Assembly (NCBI GenBank): GCA_001512695.1
Contig: LFSJ01000187.1
Coordinates: forward strand, 6,702 to 47,145
Source: Tepidanaerobacter sp. DTU063
GTDB lineage: Bacteria > Bacillota > Thermosediminibacteria > Thermosediminibacterales > Tepidanaerobacteraceae
DNA length: 40,444 nucleotides
Direction: 5' to 3'
Below are positions 25,536 through 35,946 of this stretch, in pieces. The notes beneath the pieces are model-generated. The model had not been told where the DNA came from and searched no databases. It was given only the letters and a program-made list of their open reading frames with translations. The translations under genes and the position numbers were made by a program. How positions within the stretch are numbered: position 1 is the first letter of the stretch; the number at the start of each line of letters is the position of its first letter.

Positions 25536-25781
25536 TGTTTAACTTTTTGATAGAATGGAAGCAAAAACCAAAACCATGCAAATAAGGGTTTCTCATTAAA
25601 CATGATAAATCTAAATCTGCAAAGAACTCACCCTATAACCATGGGTTTTACGAACATACTTCTTAAACTAAAAATACTGAAACGTGATTAGATATCATCA
25701 TGTTTTTCAAATATTGTTTTTCGTTAACATATCCATTTCATATATTATAGAATCGATCAAGAATTCTACATGATATTAGTC
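25536..25781. other. AT-rich non-coding stretch between prmC and the repeat
   Basis: No open frame with coding character, no terminator with a clear T-run, and no convincing promoter. CAAAGAACT at 25620-25628 recurs at 25991-25999, directly beside the right end of the repeat, but a 9-base match over this distance can be chance. Confidence 0.6.
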
Positions 25782-25990
25782 CTTGGTGAAGAAAACGGCA
25801 CCTCTTCCAGTAGTTAGACCTGTCATTCAAAAATTTGGTCCTGAACTCCGCAGGGTTTCACGAAGCTATGCGGCATCCTGCCGAGAGCCCGTCAGCGTGC
25901 GTCCTGCACGCTGCCCCTGCTCCGCTTGGCCCAAATTTAAGAATGACAACGGTCTAACTAATGGTAGCGTTTGCCGTCTTCTTCACCAAG
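25782..25990. repeat. Large hairpin repeat element, copy 2
   Basis: The outer arm CTTGGTGAAGAAAACGGCA (25782-25800) pairs with 25972-25990 at 18 of 19 positions. Inner stems are TAGTTAGACC/GGTCTAACTA (25811-25820/25951-25960), TGTCATTC/GAATGACA (25821-25828/25941-25948) and AAATTTGG/CCAAATTT (25831-25838/25931-25938), all perfect. The core 25839-25930 has GCAGGG/CCCTGC closing two hairpins, CGGCA/TGCCG around TCC (25871-25883) and CAGCGTGC/GCACGCTG (25893-25913). Core sequence and order of stems match the copy at 5410-5773 in the same orientation. Arm sequences differ, apart from GGCA and AGACC at the stem ends. It interrupts the prmC-sua5 neighbourhood. Confidence 0.88.
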
Positions 25991-26137
25991 CAAAGAACTG
26001 CAGTGAAAAGGATGTATAGTAATAATAGGAGTAATAATAAAAAATCTAGCAAATAAGAAACCTTGTAATAACGAGATATGTGGCAAAAATTATATCAAAA
26101 TAATTCCAGCAAAATCAATGAAAAAGAAGGTAATTCT

Positions 26138-27181
26138 ATGCCGAAAACCCAGATTATCACCGTTGATAAAAACCAACCCGAAAGGGACAAGATAAAAAGA
26201 GCGGCTGAAATCATAAGAAATGGCGGCCTGGTGGCCTTTCCCACCGAGACCGTTTACGGCTTGGGAGGCAACGCCCTTGACGAAGATGCTGCCAGAAAGA
26301 TTTATGCCGCAAAGGGCAGGCCACAGGACAATCCCCTGATCGTCCACATAGCTGACATCTCGCAGCTGGATGAACTGGTGAAAGAAATACCGGAAAGGGC
26401 AAAACTTTTGATGGACAAGTTCTGGCCGGGCCCCCTTACCATTATATTTAACAAAAGCGGTCTGGTCCCCTTTGGCACTACAGGAGGCCTTGATACGGTT
26501 GCAATTAGAATGCCTTCCCATCCCGTGGCCCTCGAACTTATCAAGGAGGCAGCTGTTCCCATCGCAGCTCCCAGTGCCAATATATCCGGCAGGCCAAGTC
26601 CCGTAACAGCCCAAGACGTCGCCGAAGATCTAGTCGGAAGGATAGAAATGATACTGGACGGAGGGAAGGCTTCGGTGGGGGTGGAATCTACCGTGCTGGA
26701 CCTTTCGGAAGAACTGCCGATAATATTGCGTCCCGGTGGAGTCACCCGGGAGGAGCTGGAAGAAGTCTTGGGCAGGGTGGACCTGGACCCCGGCCTTGCA
26801 CCCGGCGAAAAGCCCCGCTCTCCTGGGCAAAAGTACCGCCATTATGCACCTAAAGCTCGCATGACCCTCTTTGAGGGTCCTCTTGACAATCAGGTAAGAG
26901 CTATCAGCGAAATGGCGGAAAAGTTAGAAGTGGAGGGACTTAAAGTTGGCATAATGGCCACTGCCCAGACCCGCCATCTTTACACAAAAGGCCAGGTTAT
27001 TTCTGCAGGTGACAGAAGCGCGCCGCTCACGATTTCATCCAATATTTTCGGCGTGCTTAGGAAATTCGACCGCATGGGAGTCGACCGGATTCTGGCGGAA
27101 AGCATATCACAAGACGGCATTGGCCTTGCGGTTATGAACAGACTTTATAAGGCTGCCGGCTTCAATGTTTTAAAAGTATAG
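26138..27181 (+). CDS. sua5: L-threonylcarbamoyladenylate synthase, Sua5 type
   Basis: The 347-residue product makes threonylcarbamoyl-AMP from threonine, bicarbonate and ATP for the t6A37 modification of ANN-decoding tRNAs. The N-terminal YrdC domain shows GGLVAFPTETVYGLGG, KGRPQDNPLIVHI, FWPGPLTII, VAIRMPSHP and APSANISGRPSPV. After a linker (SPGQKYRHYAPKA, about residue 226) the C-terminal Sua5-specific domain follows, which separates it from the shorter TsaC form. ATG 26138 has AAGAAGG 7 bases upstream. The frame runs open from 26078 but has no site there. Confidence 0.94.
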   Translation: MPKTQIITVDKNQPERDKIKRAAEIIRNGGLVAFPTETVYGLGGNALDEDAARKIYAAKGRPQDNPLIVHIADISQLDELVKEIPERAKLLMDKFWPGPLTIIFNKSGLVPFGTTGGLDTVAIRMPSHPVALELIKEAAVPIAAPSANISGRPSPVTAQDVAEDLVGRIEMILDGGKASVGVESTVLDLSEELPIILRPGGVTREELEEVLGRVDLDPGLAPGEKPRSPGQKYRHYAPKARMTLFEGPLDNQVRAISEMAEKLEVEGLKVGIMATAQTRHLYTKGQVISAGDRSAPLTISSNIFGVLRKFDRMGVDRILAESISQDGIGLAVMNRLYKAAGFNVLKV

Positions 27182-27196
27182 GAGGTGTGTCCCCCC

Positions 27197-27646
27197 GTGA
27201 AAGTGGTATTTGTGTGTACCGGCAATACCTGCCGCAGTAGTATGGCGGAAGCCCTATTCAGAAAGATGCTTTACGATTTGGGAAAGCACGAGCAAATTGA
27301 AGTTGAATCTTACGGCATTGCTGCTTTTGAAGGTCAACCGGCTTCTGAAAATGCGATAAAAGTTATGGAGATGGAAGGCATAGACTTAAAAGGGCATAGG
27401 GCTAGGCAGTTTAGGCAGGAAGCCCTGGATGCGGATTTAATCCTTACCATGACCCAAAGCCACAAGGACTATATACTGGATAGATTTCCCCGGGCCAAGG
27501 GGAAGGTGTTTTTATTGGGAGAATTTGTAGGTGACTATGCCGAAATCAGTGACCCCTTCGGCCAAGGGACAGATGTCTACAAACAGGTTGCCCAGGAACT
27601 TAAAGAAAAGTTGTCAAAAATCATCGAACGCCTGGAAAAAAACTAG
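27197..27646 (+). CDS. ywlE: Protein-arginine phosphatase (YwlE type)
   Basis: The 149-residue product belongs to the low-molecular-weight phosphatase fold with P-loop C7-TGNTCRS at the N-terminus and the general-acid Asp in DPFGQG near residue 118. Thr11 in the loop, where tyrosine phosphatases usually have Ile, is the residue that gives YwlE its specificity for phosphoarginine, so I call an arginine phosphatase opposing an McsB-type kinase. GTG 27197 gives the normal N-terminus MKVVFVC; GGAGG lies at 27181-27185. GTG 27185 would overlap that site. Confidence 0.88.
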   Translation: MKVVFVCTGNTCRSSMAEALFRKMLYDLGKHEQIEVESYGIAAFEGQPASENAIKVMEMEGIDLKGHRARQFRQEALDADLILTMTQSHKDYILDRFPRAKGKVFLLGEFVGDYAEISDPFGQGTDVYKQVAQELKEKLSKIIERLEKN

Positions 27647-27673
27647 ACAATATCCATTATTTAAGTATATAAT
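27644..27673 (+). promoter_or_regulatory. Candidate promoter for rpiB-glyA-upp
   Basis: TAGACA (27644-27649), 18 bases, TATAAT (27668-27673), starting within the ywlE stop codon region. Confidence 0.4.
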
Positions 27674-27704
27674 TATTAGTATGAAGTTTTCAGGAGGGAA
27701 AGAG

Positions 27705-28148
27705 TTGAGTATAGCTATAGCTAGCGACCATGGCGGTTTTGAGTTAAAACAGGCCATAATAAAGTATTTCGACAAAAATGAAATCAGTTATACCGATTTG
27801 GGAACGTACTCTACCGAATCCGTAGACTATCCCGATATAGCGATTTCCTGTGCAGAAGCCGTTGCCCGAGGCGAATACGAAAAGGGCATTATTATTTGCG
27901 GTACTGGAATAGGCGTCTGCATTGCGGCCAACAAGGTCAAGGGCATTCGAGCAGCCCAGTGCCACGACACATTCTCTGCCCGCATGTCCCGCCTGCATAA
28001 CGATGCCAATATCTTAACTATGGGCGGTAGAGTTATAGGTTCGGGACTTGCCATAGAAATAGTAAAAGCATGGCTCGCCAGCGATTTTGAAGGTGAGCGC
28101 CATCAGCGGAGAGTAAACAAAATATCCCAATACGAAAGTAACAGGTAA
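27705..28148 (+). CDS. rpiB: Ribose-5-phosphate isomerase B
   Basis: The 147-residue product interconverts ribose-5-phosphate and ribulose-5-phosphate, feeding PRPP synthesis. The N-terminus MSIAIASDHGGFELK holds D8-H9, and catalytic Cys65 lies in IIICGTGIGVCIAANK. TTG 27705 is 6 bases after AGGAGGG (27692-27698); the ATG at 27681 upstream overlaps no site. It is followed by glyA and upp in the usual Firmicute order. Confidence 0.95.
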   Translation: MSIAIASDHGGFELKQAIIKYFDKNEISYTDLGTYSTESVDYPDIAISCAEAVARGEYEKGIIICGTGIGVCIAANKVKGIRAAQCHDTFSARMSRLHNDANILTMGGRVIGSGLAIEIVKAWLASDFEGERHQRRVNKISQYESNR

Positions 28149-28218
28149 AAGTGAATGGTCAGCCTAGTATAGGAACGGCCTGTGCCGTCTAAACCATAGA
28201 AAAAGAGGTGCTTTGGAG

Positions 28219-30106
<1,888 letters not shown>

Positions 30107-30115
30107 GTATATAAT

Positions 30116-30148
30116 AAGGGCTGTCCTTTTTAGGAGGCCTTTATTTTT
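30116..30148 (+). terminator. Probable terminator after upp
   Basis: AAGGGCTGTCCT and AGGAGGCCTT pair imperfectly around TTTT, followed by TATTTTTT. Confidence 0.45.
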
Positions 30149-30250
30149 TACTAGTAGTTAATTTTTATTAAATTGAAATTATGTTCGATTATGTGCTAAA
30201 CTATTAATCGGAGTAAATTTTCCAAGTTTCCGCATTTGAAAGAAAATGAT

Positions 30251-31675
30251 ATGAATAATGAGAGGGGTATGAAATTGTTTTTTTCTAATACCGATAAGGT
30301 AATGGATGCCATAATAAACAATAGGCCCATAGCATCCCAAAATCCCAAGGTGAAACAGGTTTTTAGCAAAATAGGCCAGTTAGAAGATTTAAAAGATGAT
30401 GCCAGGGAAATGTTATTAAAAACCATTTCATTGAGCGCATCCTTAGGGAACATAGAAGTAAATATTAAGCATTTGATGGATGAGATAGAGACCATTATGA
30501 ACAAGCTCGGCTTGCAGTCCGAGAACACCCTGGCCTTTGTGCAGGAAACCACTGCCTCCATGGGCGAAATAGATACTGCAATTGAGGACAATGTAAAAAA
30601 CATAGACGAAATTCATGCTAACATCGAGAACATTGTAAAGAGCAACAACAAGAACATGGAGAGCTTAAAACTAATGGGTGAAGTGTGCAAAAAGGTAACC
30701 GAGAGCAACAGTGCGGTCAATCAAACCTTGACCAAGCTCTTAGAGCATTTAAAGGAAATCGGCGGCATCGTTGAGGTGATAGAGGAGATCGCGGATCAGA
30801 CAAACCTGCTGGCACTCAATGCCAGCATAGAAGCAGCCAGGGCAGGAGAAGCGGGCAGGGGATTTGCGGTGGTTTCGGAAGAAATAAGGAAATTGGCGGA
30901 TAGCACCAAGGAAAGCTTGGAAAAGTTCAAGAGCTTTACCCAGGAAATACATAGGGATTCAGCCCAAAGCCTCGAAAGTATGGAGCGGACCAATGAAGTA
31001 ATGGCACAAATTCCGGAAGTGACAAGTGCAATTAGGGAAGCGGTTGAAGGAAGTTTTACCGCTATCAACAAGATTAAAAGCGATATGGAAGGCTTTGTTG
31101 CTTCATTCCAGCAGATAAGTTCCGCTGTCAGCGAGGTATCATCGGCCATGCACAGTCTTTCCACGGAAACCGAGGAGGTAGTCTACATCGTCAATACCCT
31201 TGAAAGTGATATAAAGCGTCTGGAATCAATTAAAGATCAGATTAATTATATGGATGATGGCTTTATAGCCCAAAACAAGGAATACTATCAAAAATTCATG
31301 GATAAAAACAATCCCGTCACGAAAAAAGAATTGGCAGGCATTTTGGAAAATGCCAAAAAACAGCACAGCCTCTGGATGGATACACTGAAAGAAGCTGTTG
31401 ATGAGGGCAAACTCATACCCCTGCAAGTTGATTCCAACAGATGCGCCTTCGGCCATTTCTACAACGCCCTGATAATAAAAGATGGTTCCATACATGAGCT
31501 GTGGGAACGCATTGACGAGTATCACGAGAACCTGCACAATGCCGGACAGCAGGCACTGATTGCCATAAGGGACGGAGACCTGGAAGAGGCCAAAAATCAG
31601 TACCAAATAGCCAAAGAAAACTCAAAACACGTATTTGAAATTTTAGACCGGATGATCGAAAACTTGTCACAATAA
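30251..31675 (+). CDS. Soluble methyl-accepting chemotaxis protein with C-terminal CZB domain
   Basis: The product has about 474 residues and no membrane segment, so the receptor is cytoplasmic. The coiled-coil signalling domain contains the conserved hairpin tip [20 protein letters not shown] and the following [19 protein letters not shown]. The last about 105 residues form a chemoreceptor zinc-binding (CZB) domain: [23 protein letters not shown], and [18 protein letters not shown] supply the His/Cys/His/His ligands. CZB domains bind zinc and have been linked to zinc or oxidant (hypochlorite) sensing. Start is uncertain: ATG 30251 or ATG 30269 (GAGAGGGG directly before the latter is too close). 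It sits inside an otherwise conserved upp-dCMP deaminase neighbourhood. Confidence 0.88.
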   Translation: MNNERGMKLFFSNTDKVMDAIINNRPIASQNPKVKQVFSKIGQLEDLKDDAREMLLKTISLSASLGNIEVNIKHLMDEIETIMNKLGLQSENTLAFVQETTASMGEIDTAIEDNVKNIDEIHANIENIVKSNNKNMESLKLMGEVCKKVTESNSAVNQTLTKLLEHLKEIGGIVEVIEEIADQTNLLALNASIEAARAGEAGRGFAVVSEEIRKLADSTKESLEKFKSFTQEIHRDSAQSLESMERTNEVMAQIPEVTSAIREAVEGSFTAINKIKSDMEGFVASFQQISSAVSEVSSAMHSLSTETEEVVYIVNTLESDIKRLESIKDQINYMDDGFIAQNKEYYQKFMDKNNPVTKKELAGILENAKKQHSLWMDTLKEAVDEGKLIPLQVDSNRCAFGHFYNALIIKDGSIHELWERIDEYHENLHNAGQQALIAIRDGDLEEAKNQYQIAKENSKHVFEILDRMIENLSQ

Positions 31676-31699
31676 GATAGGTAATGTAAGGAGGCAATC

Positions 31700-32119
31700 A
31701 TGCGAAAAGATTGGGACCAGTATTTTTTGGACATAGCATTTCAGGTAAGGGATAGGTCTACATGCCCCAGGCTCAAGGTGGGAGCCGTTGTGGTGAAGGA
31801 CAACAGGATAAAAGGCACCGGTTACAACGGGAGTCCTTCAAAGATGGCCCATTGTGACGATGTTGGCTGTATGATGAGGGCAAATCACTGCGTAAGGACC
31901 ATCCATGCCGAGGTGAACGCACTGCTGGAATGTTCGCCCGAGGAGAGGAAGGGGGCCACCATCTACGTTACCGCCCGCCCCTGTGCGGAGTGCTCCAAGC
32001 TCATCATCAACTCGGGTATTACGAGGGTAGTATATGCCCAGGACTATCACGTGGATTACGATTGGTTTAAAGAGGCACCCTGGATAGAAGTAGTTCATTT
32101 GCCCAGGGAAAAGCCCTGA
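31700..32119 (+). CDS. dCMP deaminase / ComE operon protein 2 family
   Basis: The 139-residue zinc-dependent deaminase has H69-A-E71 (TIHAEVNALL) and P94-C95-AE-C98. It converts dCMP to dUMP, feeding thymidylate synthesis. The second cysteine-rich loop (HCDDVGCMMRANHCVRT) is typical of the ComEB/dCMP deaminase group. ATG 31700 follows AAGGAGG. It precedes the TagO/WecA-like gene as in related Clostridia. Confidence 0.93.
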   Translation: MRKDWDQYFLDIAFQVRDRSTCPRLKVGAVVVKDNRIKGTGYNGSPSKMAHCDDVGCMMRANHCVRTIHAEVNALLECSPEERKGATIYVTARPCAECSKLIINSGITRVVYAQDYHVDYDWFKEAPWIEVVHLPREKP

Positions 32120-32145
32120 ACTCAGCAGCTGGCAACTAACGGCAA

Positions 32146-32174
32146 TTGACAAACCCTTGTATATGCAATAAAAT
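32146..32174 (+). promoter_or_regulatory. Promoter for the TagO/WecA-like and wecB genes
   Basis: TTGACA (32146-32151), 17 bases, TAAAAT (32169-32174), 35 bases before the start codon. Confidence 0.65.
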
Positions 32175-32208
32175 GGTTAGAGACAGACCTTATAAAGGGA
32201 GCGATTTC

Positions 32209-33246
32209 ATGCCACGGTACATATACGGCTTTTTAGTCTCTATGATTTTGGCATACCTGGTTACGCCTTCCGTCATGAAACTGGCTTGGAAAATAGGCGC
32301 CATCGACAAACCCGGCGATCCTCGCCGAATTCATAAACAACCCATGCCCAGGCTCGGAGGTCTGGCCATATACATCGCCTTTGTATTAACTGGCCTTTTA
32401 ACCCTGCCTTTGAAGCAAGGATATATACAAGGCATATTCCTTGGCGCCAGCCTGATTGTTATCGTGGGCATTGTAGATGATATTTACAATTTGCCGGCAA
32501 GGGTGAAGCTGCTGGGGCAAATTGCGGCGGCCGGAATTTTGGTAGCTTTCGGAGTGAAAGTGGAGATTATTACAAATCCCTTGGGCGGCATGTTTGTTCT
32601 GGGGAAACTGGCCATTCCTGCTACCTTGTTTTGGGTGGTGGGCATTACCAATACGTTAAATTTCATAGATGGCCTCGACGGTTTAGCAGCCGGGATCGCA
32701 GCCATTGCTGCATTTACCATGATGCTGGTAAACATTAGCCTGGAGCAGGCAAATGGCGCACTGGTAATGGCAATACTTGCCGGTGCGGCTATCGGATTTT
32801 TGCCCTATAATTTCAATCCTGCCAAAATCTTTATGGGGGATACCGGTGCAATGTTTTTAGGTTTCGTCCTTGCGGCACAGGCTGTGGAAGGAACTGTAAA
32901 AAGCGCTACGGCCATAGCCCTGATTGTCCCCATCTTGGCCTTGGGTCTGCCCATTTTTGATACGGCCTTTGCCATATTGCGTAGATTCATAAATGGCAAG
33001 CCCCTGATGCAGGCTGACAAGGGCCATGTCCATCATCGCCTGATAGCCATAGGCCTATCTCAAAAGCAGGCAGTTTTGTTCATGTATATAATCAGCATAT
33101 CCTTAGGAATATGTTCGCTGGTGCTGGCAAGGATTGGCGTAAAACAAGCCGTCATTGCCCTTAGCTTGGTACTCTTTATGCTGCTCGTTAGCGTAAGGTA
33201 TATAAATATAGCCTTAGATACCAAAAAATCAACCCATGGAATGTAA
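32209..33246 (+). CDS. Undecaprenyl-phosphate GlcNAc-1-phosphate transferase (TagO/WecA/MraY family)
   Basis: This 345-residue polytopic membrane enzyme has about 10-11 helices. It transfers a UDP-sugar phosphate to undecaprenyl phosphate, the first step of teichoic-acid or surface-polysaccharide assembly. Conserved motifs are GDPRRIHKQPMPRLGG near residues 35-50, GIVDDIYNLPARVKL with the metal-binding Asp pair, NTLNFIDGLDGLAAG, MGDTGAMFLGF, and the HHR motif in KGHVHHRLIAIGLS. ATG 32209 has AAAGGGAG upstream. WecB, which follows, makes UDP-ManNAc for the same kind of linkage unit. Confidence 0.92.
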   Translation: MPRYIYGFLVSMILAYLVTPSVMKLAWKIGAIDKPGDPRRIHKQPMPRLGGLAIYIAFVLTGLLTLPLKQGYIQGIFLGASLIVIVGIVDDIYNLPARVKLLGQIAAAGILVAFGVKVEIITNPLGGMFVLGKLAIPATLFWVVGITNTLNFIDGLDGLAAGIAAIAAFTMMLVNISLEQANGALVMAILAGAAIGFLPYNFNPAKIFMGDTGAMFLGFVLAAQAVEGTVKSATAIALIVPILALGLPIFDTAFAILRRFINGKPLMQADKGHVHHRLIAIGLSQKQAVLFMYIISISLGICSLVLARIGVKQAVIALSLVLFMLLVSVRYINIALDTKKSTHGM

Positions 33247-33259
33247 AGGGGAATAAGTC

Positions 33260-34411
33260 TTGGATAAAATTAAGATTTTGTCGATCTTTGGAACAAGGCC
33301 GGAAGCCATTAAAATGGCACCCTTGGTTAAGGAGCTTCAGCAAAGGGATTGTTTTCAGTGTGAGGTAGCTGTTACAGCTCAACACCGGCAAATGCTGGAC
33401 CAGGTGTTGAGCCTTTTTGGTATTAATGTGGATTACGATTTAAATATCATGACCGATAGGCAAAGCCTTTTCAGCATCACCACAAAGGCCCTCCTGGGCT
33501 TGAGGGACGTTTTGGATAGCTCTAAACCCGACATGGTTTTAGTACATGGTGACACAACTACCACATTTGCAGGGGCCCTTGCGGCTTTTTACGATGGGAT
33601 TAAGGTAGGCCATGTTGAAGCGGGTCTCAGGACTCACAACAAATGGCTTCCATTTCCCGAGGAGATGAATCGAAAGCTCACCGGAGCCCTGGCAGATTTG
33701 CACTTTGCTCCTACCCGGACTGCTCGAAAAAACCTTTTGCGGGAGGGAGTAAGTTCTCAAAATATCTTTGTCACCGGCAATACCGTGATAGATGCCCTGA
33801 GGACTACGGTGAAAGAGGACTTTGTTTTTTCCACCGATGCACTGAACAACTTGGATTTCGACAGACAAAAAGTGGTGTTAGTGACAGCACACAGAAGGGA
33901 AAATTTAGGTGAGCCTTTGGAAAATATCTGTCATGCAATTAGAAAATTGGCCGACAGTTTCAGGGATATTAAAGTAGTGTACCCTGTGCATTTAAACCCC
34001 GCCGTAAGAGACACCGTTTTTCAGATCCTAGGCCAGCATGAGCGCATACTGCTCCTTGACCCCTTAGATACCGATGAGATGCACAATCTCATGGCCAAAA
34101 GCTTTCTTATTCTAACCGACTCCGGCGGCCTTCAGGAAGAGGCTCCCTCTCTAGGAAAGCCGGTGCTGGTATTGCGTCATGAAACCGAGCGGCCGGAAGC
34201 GGTCAAGGCCGGCACCGTTAAAATAGTTGGCACGGACAGGGAGGTCATATATAAAGAAGCTGCAAGACTTCTTACTGACAAACAAGAGTATGACCGAATG
34301 GCAAATGCCGTAAACCCTTACGGCGATGGTCGTGCTTCAATTAGGATTGCGGACTTTTTGTTATATTATTTTGGCCTGCAAGAGGACAAGCCACGAGAAT
34401 TTTGTACATGA
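33260..34411 (+). CDS. wecB: UDP-N-acetylglucosamine 2-epimerase (non-hydrolysing)
   Basis: The product has 383 residues. It interconverts UDP-GlcNAc and UDP-ManNAc in the cytoplasm. Motifs are GTRPEAIKMAPLVKEL at the N-terminus, VHGDTTTTFAGALAAFY, VGHVEAGLRTHNKW, FPEEMNRKLTGALADLHFAPT, TAHRRENLGEPL and DSGGLQEEAPSLGKPVLVLR. TTG 33260 follows AGGGG. UDP-ManNAc is needed for the wall-teichoic-acid linkage unit begun by the preceding gene product, so the pair is functionally coherent. Confidence 0.95.
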   Translation: MDKIKILSIFGTRPEAIKMAPLVKELQQRDCFQCEVAVTAQHRQMLDQVLSLFGINVDYDLNIMTDRQSLFSITTKALLGLRDVLDSSKPDMVLVHGDTTTTFAGALAAFYDGIKVGHVEAGLRTHNKWLPFPEEMNRKLTGALADLHFAPTRTARKNLLREGVSSQNIFVTGNTVIDALRTTVKEDFVFSTDALNNLDFDRQKVVLVTAHRRENLGEPLENICHAIRKLADSFRDIKVVYPVHLNPAVRDTVFQILGQHERILLLDPLDTDEMHNLMAKSFLILTDSGGLQEEAPSLGKPVLVLRHETERPEAVKAGTVKIVGTDREVIYKEAARLLTDKQEYDRMANAVNPYGDGRASIRIADFLLYYFGLQEDKPREFCT

Positions 34412-34469
34412 ACTCGACAAAATAGCTTGATTTTAGACATATTTTCCGCTAAAGTATAAGAGGCATATT

Positions 34470-35741
34470 TTGCAACTTTTTTTGGAAAGGGTGGCGATTC
34501 CTATTAACTCTTCAAAAGTCTACGATGAAAACAAGGTAGTTTCACAAGCCATACGGCCGGGAGATTATTTACCTTTCGGTCAACTATTGATTCTTGGCCT
34601 TCAGCATGCTTTTACAATGTTCGGCGCAACGGTGCTGGTGCCTATCCTCACAGGTATCAGTGTCAGTGTAGCTTTATTTACTGCTGGTATTGGAACTCTC
34701 TGGTTTCATTTGGTTACGAACCGGAAAGTTCCTATATTTTTGGGTTCATCCTTCGCCTTTATTGCACCGGTGGCTCTAGCCGTAAAGGAAATGGGAATTC
34801 CGGCGGCCCAAGGTGGCATTATCGTAGCAGGTTTACTTTATTGCGCAATGGCTGCATTTATACATTTCTTGGGACCCAAATTCATGGAATCATTGCTGCC
34901 TCCCATAGTTACCGGCCCTATAATCATGGTCATAGGCTTGAACCTAGCGCCTACTGCCATAGAAAGTGCCAGCGAAAATTGGTTCATAGCCATCGCCGTG
35001 CTCATGGTCGTCGCTTATGTAAACCTGTACGCCAAGGGTTTTTTGAGGATGCTGCCCGTTATTTCCGGAATTATTGTAGGGTACATACTTTGTCTTTTTG
35101 CGAATTTAGTCGATTTTACCCCCATCAGGGAAGCTGCCTGGTTTGCCGTGCCGGATTTTTCACTGCCGGTTTTTAACCTGTCAGCTATAGGCTTAATAGC
35201 TCCAGTGGCAATAGCCTCTATGGTGGAACATGTAGGGGACATACTCTCTGTGGGGGCAACGGTGGAAGAGGACTTTGTTAAAGATCCGGGCCTTCCTAGG
35301 ACCCTTATTGGCGACGGCATTGCAACCACCCTAGCCGGCCTTCTGGGCGGACCTGCAAACACAACCTATTCGGAGAATACGGGAGTCCTGGCCCTGACTC
35401 GGGTTTGGAAACCTGAAGTCATGAGGGTTGCGGCAGTAATTGCCATAGGCCTTTCTTTTGTGCAAAAATTAGGTGCAGCCATAAGGACCATTCCGGCCCC
35501 TGTAATCGGAGGCATATCCATAGTGCTTTTTGGAATGATTGCCAGTGTTGGAGTCAGGACCGTGGTGGAAAACCAGATAGATTTTAAACAGCCCCGAAAC
35601 CTTTTCATCTCCAGCGTAATTCTCGTAGTGGGTATAGGAGGAGCCGTCATAAATTTCGGCGGCGGCTTACAAATCGGCGGTATGGGCTTGGCAGCCATCC
35701 TTGGCATAATCTTAAATCAAGTGCTGCCGAGAGAAAGTTGA
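34470..35741 (+). CDS. Uracil/xanthine permease family transporter (NCS2)
   Basis: This polytopic membrane protein has up to 423 residues and 12-14 helices. The NCS2 signatures are LGLQHAFTMFGATVLVPILTG, FLGSSFAFIAPV (TM3), VEHVGDILSVG with the proton-coupling Glu, and GGPANTTYSENTGVLALTRV. Uracil is more likely than xanthine because upp and wall/pyrimidine genes are nearby (inference). The start is unclear. TTG 34470 has AAGAGG at 34458-34463. The better site GGAAAGGGTGG (34484-34494) is followed only by ATT codons, 34497 or 34503, which would give the more typical short N-terminus (NSSKVYDENK). Confidence 0.92.
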   Translation: MQLFLERVAIPINSSKVYDENKVVSQAIRPGDYLPFGQLLILGLQHAFTMFGATVLVPILTGISVSVALFTAGIGTLWFHLVTNRKVPIFLGSSFAFIAPVALAVKEMGIPAAQGGIIVAGLLYCAMAAFIHFLGPKFMESLLPPIVTGPIIMVIGLNLAPTAIESASENWFIAIAVLMVVAYVNLYAKGFLRMLPVISGIIVGYILCLFANLVDFTPIREAAWFAVPDFSLPVFNLSAIGLIAPVAIASMVEHVGDILSVGATVEEDFVKDPGLPRTLIGDGIATTLAGLLGGPANTTYSENTGVLALTRVWKPEVMRVAAVIAIGLSFVQKLGAAIRTIPAPVIGGISIVLFGMIASVGVRTVVENQIDFKQPRNLFISSVILVVGIGGAVINFGGGLQIGGMGLAAILGIILNQVLPRES

Positions 35742-35808
35742 GCAAAGTAGAGAGTAAATTACTATGGTGCCCTGCACCGAACTTGGTATATATCAAGTAT
35801 TACAATAA

Positions 35809-35838
35809 AGAGGAACTTGTGCGTTCCTCTTTTTTTTA
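35809..35838 (+). terminator. Terminator after the permease gene
   Basis: AGAGGAAC (35809-35816) and GTTCCTCT (35823-35830) with a 6-nt loop, followed by eight T. Confidence 0.88.
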
Positions 35839-35946
35839 ATAAATGATTTCCAGAATTTGCATAATGTTGTCAAAGGAATTTATGGCGCTGTGTAGAATTG
35901 ATATATAGTCGGAGTAGCATCAAATTTTGGAAATGTAGGGGATTTT

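Noticed and set aside
25620-25999. 9-bp direct repeat CAAAGAACT as a target-site duplication around repeat copy 2
   Set aside because: The left word is 153 bases away from the left arm, and a 9-base match in about 400 bases is expected by chance fairly often.
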